The position numbers and the translations under genes were made by a program. Positions 57,330 to 64,000 of a DNA stretch of 64,000 nucleotides are shown here, piece after piece. Position 1 is the stretch's first letter. Each line of letters opens with the position of its first letter. This DNA comes from Mycolicibacter heraklionensis (lineage in GTDB: Bacteria; Actinomycetota; Actinomycetes; Mycobacteriales; Mycobacteriaceae), in NCBI RefSeq assembly GCF_019645815.1, contig NZ_CP080997.1, forward strand, positions 1,116,001 to 1,180,000, read 5' to 3'. Below the pieces are notes generated by a model. It was not told the DNA's origin and searched no databases. It saw nothing but the letters and a program-made list of their open reading frames with translations.

Positions 57330-58553
57330 TCAGCCGGCCAGGACCGGGTGTGCGACGACGCTGGGTTTGAACCCGTACTGCGGCAGATTCCCGCTGGGGC
57401 CACTGCGTCCGCCGAGCGCGCCGATCGGCATGCCGGCCGGTACCGCCGACGTCCCGTTTGCTGCGGGCACGTTCAACCCGGCGCCCGGCAGTGCCGACAC
57501 GGTGCTGGCGGCGGTTCCGGCAGCCCAGCTCGGCGGCACCGACAGCATGCCGAGCGAACCGGCCTGACCGAGGGCCGCCGAAACCGGCGCACCGCCGAAT
57601 GAGCCCAGCCCGCCGAGGCCCGCGAAGCCCGCCGTACCCAGCGAGGCCATTGGTGCCACCGCGCCGACGGCCGAGCTCAGCCCGCCGGCGGCCGCGGAGC
57701 CCGCCGTCCCCATCGACGATCCCGCACTGCTGCCGAGACTGCTCAAGAAGCCGACCGCGGTCGACAGCGTGCTGGCGACGTTCCAGGCTCCGGTGTTGAC
57801 CATTCCGTTGATGCTGTCGGTGATCTGGCTGTTGTCGAACAGGCTGCCCAGAATCCCCGACAGACTCGACGACGCCGATGATGGCGAGCTGCCCTGGGTC
57901 GGCGACGCCAGACTCTGCAGCACGCCGGGCAACACCGAGATCAGTTGGCTGCTCGGGCTGTTGCCCGCCGCCGAGCTGCCGGCGGCCTGGGTGACCGCGG
58001 CGGCCTGGCCGGCCAACCCGGCCGGGTTGGTGGTCTGGGCGGGTGGGCTGAACGGCGTTATCTGCGACGCGGCGGCCGAACCGCTCGCGTAGCCGTACAT
58101 GGCAGCGGCGTCCTGGGCCCACATTTCGGCGTACTGCGCCTCGGTGGCCGTGATCGCCGGGGTGTTCTGCCCCAGGAAGTTGGTCGCCACCAGGGCCATC
58201 AGCAGGCTGCGGTTGGCCACGATCACCGGCGGAGGAACCGTCATGGCGAACGCGGTCTCGAAGGCGGCCGCGGCCGCGGTGGCCTGGGTGGCGGCCTGCT
58301 CGGCCTGAGCGGCGGTGGTGTTCATCCACGCCACGAAGGGCGCCGCCGCGGCGGCCATCGACGCCGACGCCGGGCCGGCCCACAGCTCACCGGCCATCCG
58401 GGCGATCACCGCCTGGTAGGCGGCGGCGGTCGACCCCAGCTCCGCGGCCAGTCCGCGCCAGGCCGCTGCGGCGGCCATCAGCGGCGCCGCTCCCGGCCCG
58501 GTGTACATCCACGCGGAGTTGACTTCCGGTGGCAACGCACCGAACTCCATCAT
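57330..58553 (-). CDS. PPE family protein, SVP subgroup
   Basis: The 407-residue protein has [31 protein letters not shown] (WxG turn) and [19 protein letters not shown] in its PPE domain, a Ser/Gly-rich hydrophobic middle, then [13 protein letters not shown] and a C-terminal [13 protein letters not shown]. Typical ESX-5 substrate. PE gene at 58593 lies upstream and EsxM/N genes downstream, a PE-PPE-esx cassette. ATG 58553 or 58550. Confidence 0.92.
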   Translation of the reverse strand: MMEFGALPPEVNSAWMYTGPGAAPLMAAAAAWRGLAAELGSTAAAYQAVIARMAGELWAGPASASMAAAAAPFVAWMNTTAAQAEQAATQATAAAAAFETAFAMTVPPPVIVANRSLLMALVATNFLGQNTPAITATEAQYAEMWAQDAAAMYGYASGSAAASQITPFSPPAQTTNPAGLAGQAAAVTQAAGSSAAGNSPSSQLISVLPGVLQSLASPTQGSSPSSASSSLSGILGSLFDNSQITDSINGMVNTGAWNVASTLSTAVGFLSSLGSSAGSSMGTAGSAAAGGLSSAVGAVAPMASLGTAGFAGLGGLGSFGGAPVSAALGQAGSLGMLSVPPSWAAGTAASTVSALPGAGLNVPAANGTSAVPAGMPIGALGGRSGPSGNLPQYGFKPSVVAHPVLAG

Positions 58554-58592
58554 GTTCTCGAGTTCCTTTGTCTTGCTTGTTTTTTGCTGAAC

Positions 58593-58901
58593 TCAGCGCG
58601 CTGCGATCGCGTTGGCGGCCTCGGTCGCCTGGTACGCTGCCGCGCTGGTCGTCAGGGTGGTGACGAACATCTGGTGAATCGCATTCGCCTGGGCACTGAC
58701 CGCTTGGTACAGGCCGGCGTGCGTGACGAACTGTGCTGCGGTCAACGCCGACACCGGGTCTGCCGCAGCGGGGATCACGCCAGTAGTCGCAGGGGCGGCA
58801 GCCGCGTTCTGGGCGGCCATCGCCGAGCCGATACCGGTCAATTCGCCGGCCGCGGCCGCCAGCTCTGCAGGCTGGGCGCTCACGAACGACATCAACGGCA
58901 T
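58593..58901 (-). CDS. PE family protein (short)
   Basis: The protein of about 102 residues is a PE domain only: SFVSAQPAELAAAAGELTGIG, PAAADPVSALTAAQFVTHAG, YQAVSAQANAIHQMFVTTL, with the C-terminal secretion helix around SAAAYQATEAANA (YxxxE/D). ATG at 58901 is preferred for its AGGAG spacing; ATG at 58892 gives the commoner MSFV start. Partner of the PPE 39 bases downstream. Confidence 0.9.
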   Translation of the reverse strand: MPLMSFVSAQPAELAAAAGELTGIGSAMAAQNAAAAPATTGVIPAAADPVSALTAAQFVTHAGLYQAVSAQANAIHQMFVTTLTTSAAAYQATEAANAIAAR

Positions 58902-59045
58902 CACCATCTCCTAACCGATCGAGCCGGCGCGGTGCCGGCCACGAGATCCACCGTGCCGCAACGGTGCTCGGTTAGCTGTTGCCCTTACGTGCTCTTAACG
59001 GAGCGGAATCGAACCTTGATGGATCCTTGATGCCCGGGAACGGAA

Positions 59046-59080
59046 AAACCCGACGCAGCCCCCTCTGCTGCGTCGGGTTT
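59046..59080 (-). terminator. Strong intrinsic terminator after the esx cassette
   Basis: A 14-bp perfect stem (arms 59046-59059 and 59067-59080, loop 7) is followed on the minus strand by a T5 tract. It lies 18 bases after the EsxN-type stop at 59099 and separates the two PE-PPE-esx cassettes. Confidence 0.9.
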
Positions 59081-59098
59081 CCCGGGCCTTGCCTGACG

Positions 59099-59383
59099 TT
59101 ACGCCCAGCTGGAGCCCACCGAGGCGTCGGTGTTGGCCATGTTGTTGCCGGCCGACTGCACCTTCTGACCGTGAGAGTTGGCCTGCTCGTAGATCACCGC
59201 GAAGTTGCGGCCCAACTGCGCCACAAACTCCTGGCAGGCCACCGAACCCGCACCACCCCAGAAGTCACCGGCAGCCAGCACATCGTGCACGATCGCCTGG
59301 TGCTCAGCCTCCAACGACGCCGCCTGGGCACGAATCAACGCACCGTGGGCATCCACATCACCGAACTGGTAGTTAATCGACAT
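59099..59383 (-). CDS. EsxN-type ESX-5 WXG100 protein, second copy
   Basis: 94 residues, nearly identical to the copy at 56677 (differences such as AASLEAEHQAIVHD and FVAQLGRNFAVIYEQANSHG). WxG in GDFWGGAGS. ATG at 59383 follows AAGGAG by 9 bases. It ends just before the strong terminator, so it is the last gene of its cassette. Confidence 0.94.
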   Translation of the reverse strand: MSINYQFGDVDAHGALIRAQAASLEAEHQAIVHDVLAAGDFWGGAGSVACQEFVAQLGRNFAVIYEQANSHGQKVQSAGNNMANTDASVGSSWA

Positions 59384-59397
59384 CTGCGGTTCTCCTT

Positions 59398-59694
59398 CTA
59401 GCTCGACAGGATCTGCTGAGAAGCAGCTTCCTGCTGCTCGTAGTGGTTCGCGTCGCGAATCAGCCCATCCCGCACCCCGTGCAGCATGTTCACGATGTTG
59501 CGAAACGCCGTCTGCATCTGACCCATGGTGTCCATCGAGGTCCGCTCCGCCAGACCACCCCAACCCGCACCGGAGATGTTGGTCGACGACGCCCACATCC
59601 GACGCGCCTCGTCCTCCACCGTCTGCGCATGCACATCAAAACGGCCCGCCATCGAACGCATCGCGTCCGGGTCAGTCATAAAACGTGTTGCCAT
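59398..59694 (-). CDS. EsxM-type ESX-5 WXG100 protein, second copy
   Basis: 98 residues, close to the copy at 56994 ([57 protein letters not shown]). ATG at 59694 follows AAGGAGAG. The EsxN-type partner starts 14 bases after its stop. Confidence 0.94.
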   Translation of the reverse strand: MATRFMTDPDAMRSMAGRFDVHAQTVEDEARRMWASSTNISGAGWGGLAERTSMDTMGQMQTAFRNIVNMLHGVRDGLIRDANHYEQQEAASQQILSS

Positions 59695-59740
59695 GATTTC
59701 TCTCTCCTTATCTGCGGGTTCCGTCCTGCGGTGAGGGGTC

Positions 59741-60991
59741 TTAGCCGGCAACCACTGGCCGGGCCATCACGGTCGGCTTGAAGCCGTAGCGGGGAGTGCC
59801 GAGGCCGAAGCCGCCCCGTTCGGCGCCCATCGGCATGCCGCCGGGCATGGCCGCCATCGACTCGATCTGTTCCGGGGCGGCCGCCCAGCTGCTGCCCTGT
59901 AAGGCGCTGGCCGTATCGACGGCGCTGGCAGCGGGCGCGGCCGCGGCCCATGCCGACGGCGCGGACAACTCCCCGACCAGGGTGGCCTGGCCCACCCCGG
60001 CCGTCACGGTCGGCGCGCTCGCCGCGAAAGCCGATGCCGCGCCGCCGCCCAGCGCACCCAGGCTGCTCAGCGGACCACCGGGGGCCAGCAGGGCGCCGAT
60101 ACCGGCACCTGCCGCACCACCGCCGAGGGCGTTGAAACCGCCGCCGGAGAAGAACGTGGTCATGGTCGGGATCAAGCTTGCCGGGGTGAACGCCGCCGAG
60201 GTTCCCGTGAAGCTCATCACGCCGTTGAGCGGGTAGGTCACCAGCGACACCACACCGTTGATCGACGCGTTGCGCCCGATGGCTTCGAGGAGCCCGGCCA
60301 GGGTGGGCGGAGGCAGGCCGGCGTCAGCGGGACCGGGCGAGGTCAGGGTCTGCAGGGTGTTCGGCAGCGACGAGATCGCCTGCGCCGTCTGTGCGGCGTT
60401 GTTGCTGGCGGCCGTGCCGTTGGCTTGACTGACCGCGGCGGCTTGGTTGGCCGTTCCGTCCGGATTCGTGGTCTGGTTGGGCTCGCTGAACGGCGTCACC
60501 TTGGTCGCCGCGGCCGAGGACGCGGCGTAGCTGTACATGACATCGGTGGCCTGGGCCCACATCTCGAAATACTGTGCGTCGCTGGCCATGATCGCGGCGG
60601 AGTTCTGGCCGACGACGTTGGTGGCCACCAATTGCTTCTGCTGAGCGCGGTTGGCGGCGATCACTGCCGGGGGAGGGGTGGCCGCGTGGGCCGCCTCGAA
60701 CGCGGCCGCTGCGGCGGTGGCCTGGGTGGCCGCTTCCTCGGCCTTCGCCGCCGTGTCGGCCATCCAGGCCAGGTAGGGCTTGGTGGCGGCGGTCATCGAT
60801 GCCGATGCCGGGCCCATCCACTCTTCGTCGACGAGCTGGGTGATCGTCGTTTCGCACGACGTCAAAGCCGAGGAGATCTCCGCGGCCAGTCCGCGCCACG
60901 CGGAGGCGACCGTCATCATCGGTGTGGAGCCGGGACCGGCGTACAGACGACCGGAGTTGATCTCCGGCGACAGCAGGGCGTAGTCGATCAT
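59741..60991 (-). CDS. PPE family protein, SVP-like
   Basis: 416 residues. The PPE domain reads [18 protein letters not shown] (SPE in place of PPE), [12 protein letters not shown] and [16 protein letters not shown]. The C-terminal part has [14 protein letters not shown] (a variant SVP motif) and [16 protein letters not shown] at 60991 lies 8 bases after the previous PPE stop; the TAG of that gene is part of its TAGGAG ribosome site. The long frame running to 61807 is a shadow of the next gene. Second PPE of the cassette. Confidence 0.92.
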   Translation of the reverse strand: MIDYALLSPEINSGRLYAGPGSTPMMTVASAWRGLAAEISSALTSCETTITQLVDEEWMGPASASMTAATKPYLAWMADTAAKAEEAATQATAAAAAFEAAHAATPPPAVIAANRAQQKQLVATNVVGQNSAAIMASDAQYFEMWAQATDVMYSYAASSAAATKVTPFSEPNQTTNPDGTANQAAAVSQANGTAASNNAAQTAQAISSLPNTLQTLTSPGPADAGLPPPTLAGLLEAIGRNASINGVVSLVTYPLNGVMSFTGTSAAFTPASLIPTMTTFFSGGGFNALGGGAAGAGIGALLAPGGPLSSLGALGGGAASAFAASAPTVTAGVGQATLVGELSAPSAWAAAAPAASAVDTASALQGSSWAAAPEQIESMAAMPGGMPMGAERGGFGLGTPRYGFKPTVMARPVVAG

Positions 60992-60999
60992 CGTTGCTC

Positions 61000-62238
61000 C
61001 TAGACCACCATCGGCTTGGGCATGAATTTGGGCCGGAACCCGTAACGCGGCGTGCCGTAGTTCATGCCGCGCTGCCCGACGCCGGCCGGCACCGGCGGGG
61101 GCACGGAGGCCATGTTGTTGTGGGTCTCCGAGGGGACCGCCCAACCGCCGGGCCCGCTGGTCAGCGCCGCGGCGCCGGGGGTGGCTGCCGTCCAGCCCGC
61201 CGGCGCCGAGAATGACGTCCCGACCAGCGAGGCCTTGCCCATGGTGGCGGTGACGGCCGGGGTGACCGCGCTGACCCCGAATGCGCTGCTGACGCCGCTG
61301 GACAGGCCGCCGCCGAGCGCACCCAAAGCGCCGAGTGCACCTCCGGGGCTCAACGCCGCGCCCAGGCCACTTCCGAGCGCACTGCCGGTGGTGCCGCTGA
61401 AGCCCCCGCCGGTCATGAAACCGATAAGGCTTGGCAGCAGAGCCGACGGGATGAAGGCCGCGCCGGTGCCGGCGGTGTTGAACAGGTTGTACAGCGGGGT
61501 GCCGACCATAAACGCGTAGCCGTTCACCGTGTCGTTGTAGAGGAACTCGATGACCTGCTCGATCCAGTCGGTCGACGCTGCCGGCGAGGCCATGCTCTGC
61601 AGGGCGTTCGGCAGCGACGAGATCATCTGCGCCGTCTGCGCGGTGCTGTTGGCGGTGCTGCTGCCGCCGGCTTGGGTGACCGCAGCACCCTGGTTGGCCA
61701 GCCCGGCCGGGTTGGTGTTCTGGGCCGGCTCGTTGAACGGGGTGACCTGCGTCGCGGCAGCCGAGCCGCTGGCGTAGCCGTACATCGCCGCGGCGTCCTG
61801 CGCCCACATCTGCGCGTAGTTGGCGTCCAGAGCCGCGATCGCCGGGGTATTGATGCCCAGGATGTTGGTCGCGACCAGCGCCGCCTGCTGCACCCGGTTG
61901 GTGGTGACCGCCGCCGGGGGCACCGTGGCCGCCCGCGCCGTCTCAAATGCTGCGGCGGCGGAGGTGGCCTGGACTGCGGCCTGTTCGGCCAGTGCGGCGG
62001 TGTTGTTCATCCAGGCGATGTAGGGGGCCGCGGCGGCGGACATCGATGACGATGCCGGGCCGAGCCATTCCTCGCCGGACAGCTCGCTGATCACCGTCTC
62101 GTAGGAGTGGGCGGCCGCGCTCAGTTCGGCGGCCAGTCCGCGCCAGGCCGCGGCGGCCGTCATCATCGGCGTCGACCCCGGTCCGGTGTAGATGCGCCCG
62201 GAGTTGATCTCGGGGGGCAGGGCTCCGTAATCCCACAT
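61000..62238 (-). CDS. PPE family protein, SVP-like
   Basis: 412 residues with [32 protein letters not shown] and [19 protein letters not shown] in the PPE domain, a Gly/Ala-rich middle, then [13 protein letters not shown] (SVP-like) and [16 protein letters not shown] at 62238, 9 bases after the PE stop. It is directly paired with the PE gene and followed by a second PPE, probably from tandem duplication. Confidence 0.92.
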   Translation of the reverse strand: MWDYGALPPEINSGRIYTGPGSTPMMTAAAAWRGLAAELSAAAHSYETVISELSGEEWLGPASSSMSAAAAPYIAWMNNTAALAEQAAVQATSAAAAFETARAATVPPAAVTTNRVQQAALVATNILGINTPAIAALDANYAQMWAQDAAAMYGYASGSAAATQVTPFNEPAQNTNPAGLANQGAAVTQAGGSSTANSTAQTAQMISSLPNALQSMASPAASTDWIEQVIEFLYNDTVNGYAFMVGTPLYNLFNTAGTGAAFIPSALLPSLIGFMTGGGFSGTTGSALGSGLGAALSPGGALGALGALGGGLSSGVSSAFGVSAVTPAVTATMGKASLVGTSFSAPAGWTAATPGAAALTSGPGGWAVPSETHNNMASVPPPVPAGVGQRGMNYGTPRYGFRPKFMPKPMVV

Positions 62239-62247
62239 GTCTGCCGC

Positions 62248-62547
62248 CTAACCCGCCGCCGCCGCGTTCGCGGCTTCGGTGGCCGCGTACGACTCGGAGC
62301 TGCTCTTGAGCGTGGCCACGAACATCTCGTGAATGGCCGAAGCCTGCGCGGCAACCGTCTGATACAGGCTGGCGTGCGCGGCGAACTGCGCTGCGGTCAA
62401 CGCCGAGACCTCGTCAGCGGCCGCAGGAGCGACGCCGGTGGTGGGGGCGGACGCCGCGGCGCTCTGGGCGTTGAGCGCGGCGCCGATCGCCTGCAGGGTG
62501 CTGGCCGCCGACGCCAGCGCCTCCGGCTGGGTGGTCACGAAAGACAT
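62248..62547 (-). CDS. PE family protein (short)
   Basis: The 99-residue PE domain reads SFVTTQPEALASAASTLQAIG, ADEVSALTAAQFAAHASLY, VAAQASAIHEMFVATLK and SYAATEAANAA. ATG at 62547 has AAGGAG 9 bases upstream. First gene of the PE-PPE-PPE-esxM-esxN cassette that ends at the terminator near 59.05 kb. Confidence 0.92.
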   Translation of the reverse strand: MSFVTTQPEALASAASTLQAIGAALNAQSAAASAPTTGVAPAAADEVSALTAAQFAAHASLYQTVAAQASAIHEMFVATLKSSSESYAATEAANAAAAG

Positions 62548-63028
62548 GGGATTCTCCTTACGAAGCCCGGTGATGAATCGGCTCCGGGCACCACAGTTCC
62601 GCATGACTGTGCGATTGTGAAAGCTGGTTAACCGCTTCTTAACCGCGGTGTCGGAACTCTTTACATGCACCTCAGTGCGGGCGCGTCGCAGGTGTGTGCG
62701 GCGTCACGATTTCGCGTCCCGGAGGCCGAACGGGGGCATGGACGCAAAAGCCGTGCGTGGCGGTATCGGGTGTTCGCCGAAGGGCTTTCGCGTTGCAATG
62801 AAGTGGTCTAGCTCACAATGACCCGCGGTGCGTGGGCGCCGCCATTTCGGCGTCCTGCGGCTGGCTGTCAATCAGGTTGATGGACAACATTTTTAGCGCT
62901 GGGTAGCGGTAGTGCCAGCAGTTCGCCCGGGGGTGGTGAGGGCCCGGTAACACGGATTTAACATCCGGATCCGGGGGAGTAAACGGTGCGTAACACGTTA
63001 TTAACGAACGCTCAGCACACTACGAGCT
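62548..63028. other. 481-base divergent intergenic region
   Basis: It lies between the PE gene (minus) and the DUF732 gene (plus) and must hold both promoters. It is slightly less GC-rich than its surroundings, with AT-richer patches such as GGTTAACCGCTTCTTAACC around 62625 and AACACGTTATTAACG near 63000. I see no convincing gene, RNA or named operator. Confidence 0.6.
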
Positions 63029-63334
63029 ATGAATCGGTTTCTGCTGCTGGTGGGCATCACCGCCATGGTCGGTCTGGCTGCGCCGGCGCACGCAGAGCCG
63101 GTCGGCAGCGACGCCGCCTTCCTGACCCAGCTGTCCGGGGCCGGTTTGAGCCACCGGGGCTCGGACCAGGTGGCGATCTCGGCCGGTCACTCAGTGTGCC
63201 AGCTGATGGACGCCGGACTCACCCCGATGGACACCGTGGTCGCGGTTCAGACCACCAACCCCGGCTTCACGCTGCAGCGTGCCGCGGAGTTCGCGCGGAT
63301 CGCCGCGCAGAACTACTGCCCCGAGCACGCCTGA
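63029..63334 (+). CDS. Secreted DUF732 protein
   Basis: The 101-residue protein has a signal peptide (LLVGITAMVGLAAPAHA) and a DUF732 domain: DAAFLTQLSGAGLSH, a conserved Cys pair (SVCQLMDAG and NYCPEHA), and a helical PMDTVVAVQTTNPGFTLQRA segment. DUF732 proteins are small secreted mycobacterial proteins of unknown role. ATG at 63029; no clear Shine-Dalgarno, so possibly leaderless. Confidence 0.87.
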   Translation: MNRFLLLVGITAMVGLAAPAHAEPVGSDAAFLTQLSGAGLSHRGSDQVAISAGHSVCQLMDAGLTPMDTVVAVQTTNPGFTLQRAAEFARIAAQNYCPEHA

Positions 63335-63335
63335 C

Positions 63336-63373
63336 TTCTTCTCTTCTCTTCTCTTCTCTTCTCTTCTCTTCTC
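63336..63373. repeat. Pentanucleotide (CTCTT) simple repeat
   Basis: Six perfect CTCTT units (63341-63370) with partial units on both sides, two bases after the DUF732 stop. Such a low-complexity pyrimidine tract is unusual in this GC-rich genome and should vary in copy number by slippage. Confidence 0.9.
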
Positions 63374-63422
63374 GGAGTGCCGGTAGGGCGCTGGCGAGGC
63401 CGCCGCGTTAGATTCGCCGCGA

Positions 63423-63496
63423 GCCCCCATAGCCCAATTGGCAGAGGCAGCGGACTTAAAATCCGCACAGTGTCGGTTCGAGTCCGACTGGGGGCA
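63423..63496 (+). tRNA. leuX: tRNA-Leu (anticodon UAA)
   Basis: GCCCCCA at 63423-63429 pairs with TGGGGGC at 63489-63495. The anticodon stem GCGGA/TCCGC holds loop CTTAAAA, anticodon UAA. GGTTCGAGTCC is the T arm. The variable arm is only about 5 nt, so it is a class I shape rather than the usual class II leucine form. It corresponds to leuX near this position in M. tuberculosis. Confidence 0.9.
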
Positions 63497-63577
63497 CGGT
63501 GTTTGTGCAGCTCAGATATGGGTTTTGACGCTGTTGCCGCGCCGAACGCAGTCCTCGATCGGATGGCGGTTCGACCA

Positions 63578-64000
63578 CTACTTTGAGATTGCGTCTCCCC
63601 AGACGGCGCCCGTCAGTTTCCTGGTGGTGTCGGTGACCTTGCACCAGCCGTTGTTCGGGTCATCGGGGTTGGCGGCGTTGTGGATCGGGCACGGGCCGTT
63701 CAGCGTCACCGCGTCACCTTTCTTGAGCATCCCGATCACGGTGCCACCGCCGCCCGGCACGTCGTACAGATCCACGTCGCTGATCACGGTGTGGCCAGCA
63801 GGCGCAGGCGCAGGTGCCGGCGCTGGAGCGCCCCCGCCGAGCGGCGCGCCAGGCTCCGCCGTCAGGGTGATGTCCGGGGCCGGAGTGCATGTTTGGCCGG
63901 CCGGGACTGTCGAAGTACGCGAGTTAGGCGGACATTTAACCGGCTGCGGCGGCGTGTAGGTGTAGTCCGAATACGCTGTGCACCAGTCGCCTTCGAGGTC
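63578..64000 (-). CDS. Secreted-like protein, N-terminus outside the window (partial)
   Basis: The minus-strand frame is open from the window edge to a stop at 63578 (140 residues seen). It has WCTAYSDYTYTPP and KCPPNSRT and GQTCTPAPD cysteine-bearing parts, an (AP)n linker, and a C-terminal domain VISDVDLYDVPGG...IGMLKKGDAVTL...GWCKV, similar to bacterial SH3-like repeats. Pro-rich linker plus paired cysteines suggest export. The start cannot be seen; GTG at 63787 is an internal codon only. Confidence 0.65.
   Translation of the reverse strand, partial: DLEGDWCTAYSDYTYTPPQPVKCPPNSRTSTVPAGQTCTPAPDITLTAEPGAPLGGGAPAPAPAPAPAGHTVISDVDLYDVPGGGGTVIGMLKKGDAVTLNGPCPIHNAANPDDPNNGWCKVTDTTRKLTGAVWGDAISK

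Noticed and set aside
63962..63974. GTAGTCCGAATAC resembling the island motif
   Set aside because: The spacer is seven bases, it lies inside a coding frame and is far from the island.

Overview
The window is GC-rich mycobacterial chromosome, almost certainly from a slow-growing or slow-grower-related Mycobacterium. The backbone follows the Mycobacterium tuberculosis order Rv1013 to about Rv1042: pks16 end, pth, rplY, lpqT, prs, glmU, tRNA-Gln, TetR (Rv1019 type), mfd, mazG, lpqU, eno, FtsB-like, DUF501, ppx2, kdp, then PE/PPE/Esx genes of the ESX-5 type and a tRNA-Leu. ESX-5-type genes, SigC and PPE proteins point to the slow-grower side of the genus.

Layout. (1) 1-12.9 kb is housekeeping backbone with small additions: a dehydrogenase, two small secreted proteins, an ArsC-like gene, and a RelBE/YefM-like toxin-antitoxin pair placed between the TetR gene and mfd. 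(2) 12.9-34.6 kb is an accessory island lying between mazG and lpqU, which are neighbours in M. tuberculosis. It encodes LysM proteins, a phospholipase D-like enzyme, a protealysin-like M4 protease with an emfourin-like inhibitor, a papain-like protease with a chagasin-like inhibitor, a subtilisin, an alpha/beta hydrolase, a caspase-fold-like protein, a DUF5995 protein, membrane proteins, a decayed IS256-family element, a very large haem peroxidase joined to a catalase-like domain, and a LAL-type LuxR regulator. (3) 34.6-37.6 kb holds a PPE-PPW gene and an unusual continuous frame joining a zinc-finger membrane anti-sigma-like domain to ECF sigma factor SigC. (4) 37.7-43.1 kb returns to backbone (lpqU, eno, division protein, ppx2), then an hrp1 operon with a DosR-type box. 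(5) 43.3-54.5 kb is the potassium system kdpF-A-B-C with two KdpD sensor kinases and one KdpE. (6) 54.5-62.5 kb has PE/PPE/Esx cassettes, all on the minus strand. (7) The end holds a small secreted DUF732 protein, a pentanucleotide repeat, tRNA-Leu(UAA) and a truncated secreted-like gene.

The most interesting signal is a directional palindrome, GTA-N6-TAC followed by CGTG in six of eight cases. It lies 38-99 bases upstream of start codons in the intergenic regions of the accessory island. It ties the hydrolases, their inhibitors, the LysM proteins and the peroxidase fusion into one apparent regulon. The LAL regulator at the island end is the natural candidate to bind it; an alternative sigma factor is another possibility. 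All functions are read from sequence motifs and remembered family features; nothing was searched.
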